A DNA stretch of 64,000 nucleotides from Brevundimonas intermedia (GTDB lineage Bacteria; Pseudomonadota; Alphaproteobacteria; Caulobacterales; Caulobacteraceae), in the NCBI RefSeq assembly GCF_004614235.1, contig NZ_SPVH01000006.1:1-64000 (forward strand). Direction: 5' to 3'. The stretch's first letter is position 1; each line of letters opens with the position of its first letter. The notes under the pieces are model-generated. The model did no database searches, was not told the DNA's origin, and worked only from the letters and a program-made list of their open reading frames with translations. The translations under genes and the position numbers were made by a program. Positions 16,737 through 24,241 of the stretch are shown here, in pieces.

Positions 16737-18086
16737 TTGGGCGATAGAAAATATTTCGGCACCGACGGCATTCGCGGGCGCGCCAACACCTATCCGATGA
16801 CGGCCGAGGTCGCGCTACGCGTGGGCCTGGCCGCCGGAAAACTGTTCCGCACCGACGACGACCGCCGCCATCTGGTGGTGATCGGCAAGGACACCCGCCT
16901 GTCCGGCTACACGATCGAGCCGGCCCTGGTCGCCGGGTTTGCGTCGGTGGGCATGGACGTGCGCACCTTCGGTCCTGTTCCCACGCCGGGCGTAGCCATG
17001 CTGACGCGGTCGATGCGCGCCGACTTGGGCGTGATGATCTCGGCCTCGCACAACGACTATGCCGACAACGGGATCAAGCTGTTCGGGCCGGACGGCTACA
17101 AGCTGTCGGACCAGATCGAGCTGAAGATTGAGGCCATGATGAACCAGGGCCTGGACCAGGGCCTGGTGCCCTCGAACAAGTTGGGGCGGGTCAAGCGGAT
17201 CGACGACGCCCAGGCCCGCTATATCGAAATCGCCAAACAGGCCTTCCCCAAGCGCCTGACGCTGCAGGGCCTGCGCATCGCCGTCGATTGCGCTAACGGC
17301 GCCGGATACAAGGTCGCGCCCACCACCCTGTTCGAACTGGGCGCCGAGGTCTTCCCCGTCGGCGTGACCCCAAACGGGACCAACATCAACGCCGAATGCG
17401 GCTCGACCCATCCGGCGACCCTGGTCGACGCGGTCAAACGCTACCGCGCCGACATCGGCATCGCCCTGGACGGCGACGCGGACCGGCTGATCATCTGCGA
17501 CGAGAAGGGCCAAGTCGTGGACGGGGACCAGATCATGGCCCTGGTCGGTCTGGACTGGGCCAGACGCGGCATCCTGACCGGCGGGGGCGTCGTCGCCACC
17601 GTCATGTCCAACCTGGGTCTGGAGCGCCGGCTGACCGCCGAAGGGCTGACGCTGGAGCGATCAAAGGTCGGCGACCGCTATGTCATGGAGAAGATGCGCG
17701 AGGGCGGCTTCAACATCGGCGGCGAACAGTCGGGCCACATCATCCTGCACGACCACGCCACGACCGGCGATGGGTTGATGGCGGCGCTGCAGGTGCTGGC
17801 GGTGCTGGTCGAATCCGGCAAGCCCATGAGCGAACTGGCCCATCAGTTCGACCCGGTGCCGCAAAAGCTTGAGAACGTCCGCTTCACCGCCGAAAAGCCG
17901 CTGGAGACCGACACGGTCAAGGCCGCCATCGCCAATGCCGAAGCGGCGCTGAGCGGACAGGGGCGTCTCCTGGTGCGACCGTCAGGCACGGAAAAGCTGA
18001 TCCGCGTCATGGCCGAAGGCGACGACGAGGCCTTGGTGAGACGCGTGGTGGCGGAAGTTGCGGCGGCTGTGAAAACAGCAGAGTGA
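16737..18086 (+). CDS. glmM: Phosphoglucosamine mutase
   Basis: GlmM converts glucosamine-6-phosphate to glucosamine-1-phosphate. It begins at a TTG with AAAGGA eight bases upstream, and the first residues [18 protein letters not shown] fit the family start. The phosphoserine loop [12 protein letters not shown], metal loop [11 protein letters not shown], sugar loop GGEQSGHII and phosphate loop [12 protein letters not shown] are intact, and the length of 449 is normal. The last 244 bases have a second, decayed copy exactly 3070 bases downstream (20913-21156). The 3' end of this functional gene is therefore probably a replacement brought in by an integrated element, making the present gene a hybrid. 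Confidence 0.96.
   Translation: MGDRKYFGTDGIRGRANTYPMTAEVALRVGLAAGKLFRTDDDRRHLVVIGKDTRLSGYTIEPALVAGFASVGMDVRTFGPVPTPGVAMLTRSMRADLGVMISASHNDYADNGIKLFGPDGYKLSDQIELKIEAMMNQGLDQGLVPSNKLGRVKRIDDAQARYIEIAKQAFPKRLTLQGLRIAVDCANGAGYKVAPTTLFELGAEVFPVGVTPNGTNINAECGSTHPATLVDAVKRYRADIGIALDGDADRLIICDEKGQVVDGDQIMALVGLDWARRGILTGGGVVATVMSNLGLERRLTAEGLTLERSKVGDRYVMEKMREGGFNIGGEQSGHIILHDHATTGDGLMAALQVLAVLVESGKPMSELAHQFDPVPQKLENVRFTAEKPLETDTVKAAIANAEAALSGQGRLLVRPSGTEKLIRVMAEGDDEALVRRVVAEVAAAVKTAE
17853..17880. repeat. Upstream copy of 28-bp direct repeat (candidate attachment core)
   Basis: These 28 bases inside glmM (coding PVPQKLENV) are identical to 20923-20950. They are the longest uninterrupted identity near the start of the duplicated 3' end and so the best candidate for the recombination core of the integrated segment. 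Confidence 0.5.
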
Positions 18087-18172
18087 GACCCACAATACAA
18101 TATACGAACCTATGCGGCTCGTGCCTGCAACTTCGCGGTTCACAGCGTCTGAGTTTACGGTAGACTCTTCCT

Positions 18173-18631
18173 ATGCGGTCCGATCTGGAACATCTGCCGG
18201 AACGTCAGCAGCGTGAACTTCCACGCGTTCGCGACATCCTGCTTGCCGGATTTGAAGCGGCCAGGATAAGCGGTGGCGGCGCCAACTCCGGCTGGAGACG
18301 CGGCGGCCAGATCCTCAAGATCATCTTGTTCGGATCGTACGCACGGACGGACTGGGTCGACGAACCCGAGAACGGCTACCTCTCGGACTTCTACCTACTG
18401 ATCGTGTTCAACCACGAGAAACTGACCAACATCGCCGAATACTGGTGGAACTCCGAGGATTAAATCCTTCGCGACCCGGCCGTCGGCCGTACCGTCAATC
18501 TGATCGTCCATGACCTTCAGGAGGTGAACGAAGCCCTGCGGCGCGGCGAGTACTTCTGGACCGACATCGTTCGGGACGGCATCGCGCTCTACGAGATCCC
18601 TGGCCATCCCTTCGCAACGCGCAGCCCATGA
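18173..18631 (+). pseudogene. Degenerate MNT-type nucleotidyltransferase
   Basis: The reading frame encodes a minimal nucleotidyltransferase of the kind paired or fused with HEPN domains (KIILFGSYARTDWVDEPENG then SDFYLLIVFNHEKL). A TAA at 18461 interrupts it after 96 residues, yet the same frame continues with clear family sequence (LRDPAVGRTVNLIVHDLQEV, then IVRDGIALYEIPGHPFAT) to a TGA at 18629-18631. The usual DxD metal motif reads SDFY, with Tyr where a second Asp is expected. Nonsense mutation plus lost catalytic residue mark it as inactive. It lies inside the segment integrated at the glmM 3' end. Confidence 0.75.
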
Positions 18632-19299
18632 CAGCGCAGGCCGCTGCCGAAATGGCAGATCGCCATTTTGAAGCTAAGGCGGCAAACCTCATGCGGTGGA
18701 TCGATACGGCTGAATACCAAACTGGAAAGGCTGCCACGGACGAAGGCTTCCGCAAGCTGGCCGCCTTCAGCCTGCATCAGGCGGTAGAGACCGCCTACGC
18801 CTGCTTCCTCCTCGTCCACACCTTCTATTTTCCGCGCTCCCACAACATCAAGTTCCTCCGCTCCCTAGCCGAGGACGTGAACACCAGCTTGGTCGAGGCG
18901 TGGCCGCGTGAAAGCCGTTTCGATCGGCGCCGGTTCGAACTGCTGAAACGGGCTTATGTCGAAGCGCGCTATAGCGACCAATATGATGCCTCAGTCGAAG
19001 ATTTGGAGTGGTTGATAGCACGGGCCCGGCATCTACGTGATCGGGTCGCAGAACTCAGCAAGGCGCGCATCGCCAGCTTTGAGCCATCGCCATCGCCGAT
19101 CCCCCACCCCTTTCGAATCTCAGCCCGTTCTTGTCCCAACCTCCTGGCTTCATCCGCCATAGCGCCCACGCCGGGATCAGGTTCGAAGCCGCCAGCAACC
19201 CGGTCCAGCCAGGTGACGCCGCGCGCTGCGGTCTGGAGGTTGAGAGGCCTGACGTCGAGCACGCGAACTTCGACGTCGGCAGGACCGTGGCGCGCCTGA
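18628..19299 (+). pseudogene. HEPN domain protein, C-terminus altered by a junction
   Basis: The first 150 residues are a HEPN domain (LAAFSLHQAVETAYACFLLV, SHNIKFLRSLAEDV, FELLKRAYVEARYSDQYDAS). The ATG overlaps the TGA of the nucleotidyltransferase frame (ATGA), so the pair is either a two-gene module or a fused MNT-HEPN protein split by a frameshift. From about position 19090 the sequence no longer looks like the family, and the frame runs antisense through the truncated relaxase gene for another 70 codons, so the natural C-terminus has been lost or replaced. In remembered homologues a His follows EARYS; here the residues are DQ, so RNase activity is doubtful. Confidence 0.6.
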
Positions 19300-20705
19300 T
19301 CCGCCACCAGCGCCCGCGAGACGTAGTCGGATGGAATGGCGAACCGGCCTTCGCCCAGAGGCTCAACCGCGCCTTCGCGGCGCATCGTTTCGAGCCGTCG
19401 AAGGTGGCGCTCTATGAAAACAGACCGATCTGCGGGCCGGACCGCAAGATGATCGGCTTCAGAGTAAACGCCGTTTCTCAATCGCGCGACCTGGGCGATG
19501 GTCTGGTCCGAAGCCCTCTCCCTCCACGGCTTTCCCCGCAACTCGATGACGGCCCGCTCCGGCACGCGATCCAGGATCATGACGCGATCCAATGACGCCA
19601 GCCGGACATGCCCCAGACGTCCATCCATGGTCTCGAGCACGAGCAACTGGGCCGCCTTCTTGTGCCATTTGAGCGGCTGAACGCCGGCGCATGCGCCAAC
19701 GACCACCTCGCCTTCCGAGAGACTCAGCGGTTCAAGGCGATCGGTCTGCCCGCCCCAGAAGCCGCCCCAGATGGCGCGCGTCGCGGCAGCTTCACGCGCC
19801 TCCTGTTCACCGACATTCCGCAGGATACCGCGCAGATTTTCAGGGACGGCCCAAAAGCCTTGGCTATCTCGCTGAGCCCATCCGCGACGCTCAAGATGGA
19901 CCAGACGGCGGAGGGCGTTGGCTCTTTCTCCGCTTTCCAGACCCTCAAGATTGACCTTGCCGTCGCCCTGCCTGCGCAAAAGCGTGTCATCCATCGCCGT
20001 CAATCGGTCCGCCGTCAGATCACGGGTGGAGGCCGTCCGGTCGGATCTCGGGCCAAGGATCTCGGTGGCCAGGGCTTCACACCGGCTGCGGAGGCCTTGC
20101 GCCGCATAACCGCGGCTGAAGACAAGGTCGCGCCCGTCGTCACGTACACCCCGTAAAATGATGTGTAGATGGGGCCGTCCGGTGTCGTAGTGGGTCACGG
20201 CGAGCCATTCGAGCGGCGTGCCGGTGTCGATCGCAACCTGTTTCATCATCCGACGTGCGAACTGCCTGACGTCCGCGAGCTCTTGTCCATCCTCCGGGTT
20301 CACGACGATCCGGTAATGACGGCGGTCATCAGCCCACCGATCGACCTCCGCCTTGGCGTCCGGTCGGTCCTCGTGGGGCCCGAAAAACGCCGCCCTCGCG
20401 CCCTCCTCGCCAGCGCCCTCCCGTCCGAAGTACCGCACACAGGCTTTCAGGGAGGCGCGCGCGTTCGGTGTCCTCATCACGACCTTGACCTTGACGAACA
20501 CGCGCCGCGACGGTCCGGCGCCCCGGAAGGCAGGCCGGACCCGCTTCACGACTGTCTTGGCGGCAAAGTCTCGTGTTCTCGCTCTCAAAGGCATCGACGC
20601 CGTCGCACTACCGGGCATGCCGACGGCCCCGCGGGGATAGTGATCTCTGTGCGCCGTCATTGACGGACGAAATGGAAAATCATCAGGATCGTGAGGCGTG
20701 GCCAT
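18969..20705 (-). pseudogene. Conjugative relaxase (VirD2-like, DUF3363 type), 3'-truncated
   Basis: The N-terminal 250 residues are a MobP/VirD2-like relaxase, with the three-histidine metal motif in VTHYDTGRPHLHIILRGVRD and the upstream DVRQFARRMMKQVAIDTGTP. They are followed by a DUF3363 region (QGFWAVPENLRGILRNVGEQ, DRVPERAVIELRGKPW, DVRPLNLQTAARGVTWLDRV). Such proteins nick DNA at oriT during transfer of integrative conjugative elements. Homologous sequence stops near 19090. The remaining frame is antisense to the HEPN gene, so roughly the last hundred residues are missing. Starts at ATG 20705, 20720 or 20750 are possible; AGG lies seven bases before 20705. No other transfer gene remains nearby. 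Confidence 0.75.
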
Positions 20706-20730
20706 GGGGCAACCTGTCATCAGCGACCGC

Positions 20731-20776
20731 TTTGTCCGCGAACCATCCACCGGTCGCCGGAAGTTTTGCGGACAAA
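20731..20776. repeat. Inverted repeat TTTGTCCGC / GCGGACAAA
   Basis: Two perfect 9-bp arms (20731-20739 and 20768-20776) are separated by 28 bases at the 5' end of the relaxase gene, inside the integrated segment. The arrangement resembles paired binding sites of a recombinase or the inverted repeat of an oriT; I cannot decide between them. Confidence 0.4.
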
Positions 20777-20912
20777 ATCGCGTCTGTCCCGCCCTGAGTT
20801 ATTCCCTCGGATTGACGGCGTTTGATCACCTTTGATCCGATTGCATCACGATCGACTGTGTTCGGGCTGACGACCGCCCATCCCACGCTCTTCGCTGGTG
20901 ACTGTCCGTTCG
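20777..20912. other. Non-coding right end of the integrated segment
   Basis: About 136 bases between the relaxase 5' end and the displaced glmM 3' end hold no gene I can support. A short direct repeat TTTGATC occurs twice near 20820-20836. Confidence 0.4.
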
Positions 20913-21156
20913 TCAGTTCGATCCGGTGCCGCAAAAGCTTGAGAACGTCCACTTCACCGCCGAAAAGCCGCTGGAAACGGACACGGTCAAGGCGGCCATC
21001 GCCGACGCTGAGGCGACGCTGAACGGCCAGGGCCGCCTGCTGGTGCGGCCGTCGGGCACGTAGAAGCTGATCCGCGTGATGGCCGAGGGCGACGACGAGG
21101 CGCTGGTGAAACGCGTGGTGGCCGATGTCGCCGGCGCGGTGCGCGCCGCCGGCTGA
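20913..21156 (+). pseudogene. Displaced 3' end of glmM
   Basis: This sequence aligns without gaps to the last 244 bases of glmM (17843-18086), at an exact offset of 3070. By hand count there are about 39 differences (roughly 84 percent identity), mostly silent. It encodes the GlmM C-terminal phosphate-binding region but has TAG at 21061-21063 where the functional gene has the Glu codon of PSGTEKLI, and it ends with its own TGA. It has no start codon or ribosome site of its own. It is most simply the original chromosomal 3' end, cut off from its gene by integration of the upstream segment and now decaying. Confidence 0.85.
20923..20950. repeat. Downstream copy of 28-bp direct repeat (candidate attachment core)
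   Basis: Identical to 17853-17880 and lying at the corresponding place in the displaced glmM 3' end. Together they would be the attL/attR pair of the integrated segment. Confidence 0.5.
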
Positions 21157-21166
21157 GGGTCGGCCC

Positions 21167-21628
21167 TTAAGGCTTGCACGCCGCCGGCGGATCGCCGTCG
21201 CGTTCCCACAGCTTGCAGGACCGGTCGATCTCGCCCTGGAGCAGGTCGCAAGGGTTGGCGGCGTTGCAGGGCGGGCGCGTCGCCGGGCTGACCTGGATGC
21301 AGCGCTCGACCAGGCGGGCCGAGGCGGCGGCCCCGATGGATTCACGACACGGAACTTCGCTGACCGGAACAGGCTGAGGCGCCAGGTCAGGCCCCTCGGG
21401 GATGGTGGCCTGGGTTTCCTCGGCGGGCTTTATCGGTTCCTTAGCCGGCGCATCCGCCTTGGCAGCCGGCGGAGCGACCGGGGCGGTTTCCGGCTGTAGA
21501 GGAACCGCATCGATCACGTCGGTGTTCGATGCCGACTCATTGGACGCCGGCCCTCCGGGGCCGGAGGGCTGACAGCCGGCCATCAGCACGGCGCAGGCGG
21601 CAAGCGAAAGCCATTGGGATCGACGCAT
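21167..21628 (-). CDS. Small secreted lipoprotein of unknown function
   Basis: This protein of about 153 residues starts at [20 protein letters not shown], a lipoprotein signal with lipobox LMAGC and cysteine at residue 19. A low-complexity Pro/Ala/Glu linker (about residues 20-95) leads to a small C-terminal part with six cysteines ([38 protein letters not shown]), likely disulfide-bonded in the periplasm. It ends 11 bases from the displaced glmM fragment on the opposite strand. I do not recognise the C-terminal domain. Confidence 0.75.
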   Translation of the reverse strand: MRRSQWLSLAACAVLMAGCQPSGPGGPASNESASNTDVIDAVPLQPETAPVAPPAAKADAPAKEPIKPAEETQATIPEGPDLAPQPVPVSEVPCRESIGAAASARLVERCIQVSPATRPPCNAANPCDLLQGEIDRSCKLWERDGDPPAACKP

Positions 21629-21692
21629 GGACTTGTCTCCGGTCAGGACCAACCGGACAAGAATGCCCGCCTGCGACCGAGGGCGAAACCCC

Positions 21693-22418
21693 CTATCGCT
21701 TCACGGCCGCCAGCGCCGCCTTCTGCAAGGCGAACAGTTCGGTGCAGCCGATCTCGGCCAGCGAAAACAGCCGGTCGAACTCGGCGCGCGAGAAACCGCG
21801 CTTCTCGCCGGTGGCCTGGACCTCGACGATCTGGCCTGCGCCGGTCAGGACGAAGTTGGAATCCGCCTCGGCCTCGGAGTCCTCTTCATAATCCAGGTCC
21901 AGGACTGGCACGCCGTTGCAGATGCCGCACGACACGGCCGCCACCTGGTCCAGGATCGGATCCGACTTCAGCACGCCCTCGTCGCGCAGATAGTTCAGGG
22001 CCGAGGCCATGGCGACCCAGGCGCCGGTGATCGAGGCGGTGCGGGTGCCGCCGTCGGCCTGGATGACGTCGCAGTCCAGCACGACCTGACGCTCGCCCAG
22101 GGCCTTCAGATCGACGACGGCGCGCAAGCTACGGCCGATCAGGCGCTGAATCTCTTGCGTCCGGCCCGACTGTTTGCCGGCGGCGGCTTCGCGACGGCCG
22201 CGGGTGTGGGTGGCGCGGGGCAGCATGCCGTATTCCGCCGTGACCCAACCCTGGCCCTTGCCGCGCATCCAGCCGGGAATGCTCTCGTCGACCGAGGCCG
22301 TCACCAGCACCTTGGTGTGGCCGAAGGTGATCAGGCACGAACCCTCGGCATAGCGGTTGACGCCGGTCTCGATGGTCACGGGACGCAGTTGGTCGTCGGT
22401 GCGTTGCGAATGGCGCAT
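21693..22418 (-). CDS. rph: Ribonuclease PH
   Basis: This phosphorolytic 3'-5' exoribonuclease trims tRNA precursors. The 241-residue protein begins [20 protein letters not shown] and carries the family core [53 protein letters not shown] and [19 protein letters not shown]. The frame stays open upstream to 23132 antisense to hrcA, but ATG 22418 matches the family start and length. It is divergent from hrcA, with 60 bases between the two start codons, a common alphaproteobacterial arrangement. Confidence 0.96.
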   Translation of the reverse strand: MRHSQRTDDQLRPVTIETGVNRYAEGSCLITFGHTKVLVTASVDESIPGWMRGKGQGWVTAEYGMLPRATHTRGRREAAAGKQSGRTQEIQRLIGRSLRAVVDLKALGERQVVLDCDVIQADGGTRTASITGAWVAMASALNYLRDEGVLKSDPILDQVAAVSCGICNGVPVLDLDYEEDSEAEADSNFVLTGAGQIVEVQATGEKRGFSRAEFDRLFSLAEIGCTELFALQKAALAAVKR

Positions 22419-22478
22419 GAGAGCACTCCTTGGAAGTCTGGCCTTGGAAGCCGAGGCCGCGGTGCTTATCCTGAAACC

Positions 22479-23579
22479 GTGAGCCTGTATGCCCCCAAAA
22501 CCCCGCCGTTCGATGGCGCCCAGTCTCTCGCGGGACTGGCGGGGCTGGATGCACGCGCGCGCGACATCTTCCGCCGCATCGTCGAGAGCTATCTGGAAAC
22601 GGGCGAGCCGGTCGGATCCAGGACCCTGTCGTTGGGGGGCATCGCCCTGTCGCCGGCCTCGATCCGCAACACCATGCAGGACCTGACCCTGGCGGGGCTG
22701 CTGGCTGCGCCCCATACCTCGGCGGGGCGTATCCCGACCCACGCCGGCCTGCGTCTGTTCGTCGACGGCCTCCTGGAAGTCGGCGACCTGACGCAAGAAG
22801 AGCGGCGCGAGATCGACGGGCGTCTGGCGGGGCGCGGGCGCAACTTCGAATCCGCTCTGGACGAGGCGTCCAACCTTTTGTCCGGCCTGGCGGGCGGCGC
22901 GGGGGTGGTTTCCAGCCCAGTGCGCGATTCCGGGGTCAAGCACGTCGAGTTCGTGGCCCTGGGCGGGGATCAGGCCTTGGCGGTGATCGTCGCCGACGAC
23001 GGCACGGTCGAGAACCGGATCATGACCCTGTCTGCGGGCGTCACGCCGTCCACCCTGGTCGAGGCCTCCAACTTCCTCAACGCCCGCCTGCGCGGCCGCC
23101 CCTTCGCCGACGCCAAGCGCGAGATGACGCACGAGTTGGAAATCGCCCGGCGCGAGCTGGACCAGACCGCAGCCCGCCTGGTCGAGGACGGGTTCGCCGC
23201 CTGGTCCGGCGGACAGGACCGCGAGCGCGCCCTGATCGTGCGCGGCCGCGCCAATCTGCTGCAGGACGGCGAGGGGCTGGCGGACCTGGAACGGGTGCGC
23301 GTCCTGTTCGACGACCTGGAGCAGAAGGAGCAGCTGATCGGTCTGCTGGACGGCGTCGATGCGGCCCAGGGCGTGCGCATTTTCATCGGCGCCGAAACAC
23401 GGTTGTTTTCACTTTCGGGTTCCGCCGTGATCGCGGCGCCCTATATGAGCGGCCGACAAAGGGTTCTGGGCGCCATCGGCGTCATAGGGCCCGCTAGGTT
23501 GAACTACGCCCGTGTCATTCCGTTGGTGGACTATACCGCCCGGGTGCTGGGCCGGATGCTGGACGGGAACGACAAGTGA
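22479..23579 (+). CDS. hrcA: Heat-inducible transcription repressor HrcA
   Basis: HrcA represses groESL and related chaperone genes at CIRCE elements. The 366-residue protein starts at the GTG at 22479. It shows the winged-helix N-terminus ([55 protein letters not shown]) and the GAF-like C-terminal part with the conserved [20 protein letters not shown]. It overlaps grpE by GTGA, so the two are translationally coupled. No CIRCE element (TTAGCACTC-N9-GAGTGCTAA) was found in the short rph-hrcA gap, so this copy does not seem autoregulated through one. Confidence 0.95.
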   Translation: MSLYAPKTPPFDGAQSLAGLAGLDARARDIFRRIVESYLETGEPVGSRTLSLGGIALSPASIRNTMQDLTLAGLLAAPHTSAGRIPTHAGLRLFVDGLLEVGDLTQEERREIDGRLAGRGRNFESALDEASNLLSGLAGGAGVVSSPVRDSGVKHVEFVALGGDQALAVIVADDGTVENRIMTLSAGVTPSTLVEASNFLNARLRGRPFADAKREMTHELEIARRELDQTAARLVEDGFAAWSGGQDRERALIVRGRANLLQDGEGLADLERVRVLFDDLEQKEQLIGLLDGVDAAQGVRIFIGAETRLFSLSGSAVIAAPYMSGRQRVLGAIGVIGPARLNYARVIPLVDYTARVLGRMLDGNDK

Positions 23580-24217
23580 GCGACAAACCCCTTAACGACG
23601 AATTCGACGCCTTGGATGCGGCCGAGACCGACGCCGAACACGGCCTGGACGCCCATCCTTCTGAAAATCGGGGGGACGATCTGACGCCCCTGGACGCCGT
23701 CATCGCCGAGCGCGACGAGTGGAAGGATCGCGCCCTGCGCGTCGCCGCCGAGATGGAAAACCTGAAGCGCCGTTCGGAGACGCAACAGAACGACGCCCGA
23801 GCCTTCGCCATTCAGCGCTTCGCCAAGGATCTGCTGGGCGTGGCCGACAATCTGGAACGCGCCCTGATGGCCGCGCCCAAGGACGCCGAGGGCGCCACCG
23901 CCGGTCTGGTGACCGGGCTGGAACTGACGCAGAAAGCCCTGCTTCAGGCCTTCGACAGCAATGGCCTGAAGCGTGTCGCGCCTGAAGCCGGCGAGGCCTT
24001 CAACCCGCACCTGCATCAGGCGATGATGGAACAGCCGTCGGACACCGTGCCCGGCGGATCGGTGCTCCAGACCATGCAGTCCGGCTTCGAACTGTTCGGC
24101 CGCACCGTTCGGCCCGCCATGGTCGTGGTCGCCGCCAAGGGCTCGGGCGCGCAAGCCCAGAATCCCTACGGCGCCGCGCAGGCGCCCGAAGGTCAGGCCT
24201 TCGACGGCAAGGCCTGA
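23576..24217 (+). CDS. grpE: Nucleotide exchange factor GrpE
   Basis: GrpE is the nucleotide exchange factor of DnaK. It begins at a GTG overlapping the hrcA stop. After an acidic, disordered N-terminus (about 40 residues), a long helix ([40 protein letters not shown]) leads to the beta domain with the family motif [20 protein letters not shown] and [15 protein letters not shown]. The length of 213 is typical of alphaproteobacteria. dnaK itself is not in the window. Confidence 0.95.
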   Translation: MSDKPLNDEFDALDAAETDAEHGLDAHPSENRGDDLTPLDAVIAERDEWKDRALRVAAEMENLKRRSETQQNDARAFAIQRFAKDLLGVADNLERALMAAPKDAEGATAGLVTGLELTQKALLQAFDSNGLKRVAPEAGEAFNPHLHQAMMEQPSDTVPGGSVLQTMQSGFELFGRTVRPAMVVVAAKGSGAQAQNPYGAAQAPEGQAFDGKA

Positions 24218-24241
24218 TCCCGGATCAGCGGGCGGCGTCGG

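Noticed and set aside
18900..18960. tRNA-like GGTTCGAA sequence as an attachment site
   Set aside because: It lies in the HEPN coding sequence and no cloverleaf can be drawn around it; the duplicated glmM 3' end explains the integration instead.
22419..22478. CIRCE element between rph and hrcA
   Set aside because: AGCACTC is present near 22424, but the required inverted partner GAGTGCT at the right spacing is absent.
21693..23132. Long minus-strand frame extending rph to 479 residues
   Set aside because: The extra N-terminal part is antisense to hrcA; RNase PH homology and normal length begin at ATG 22418.
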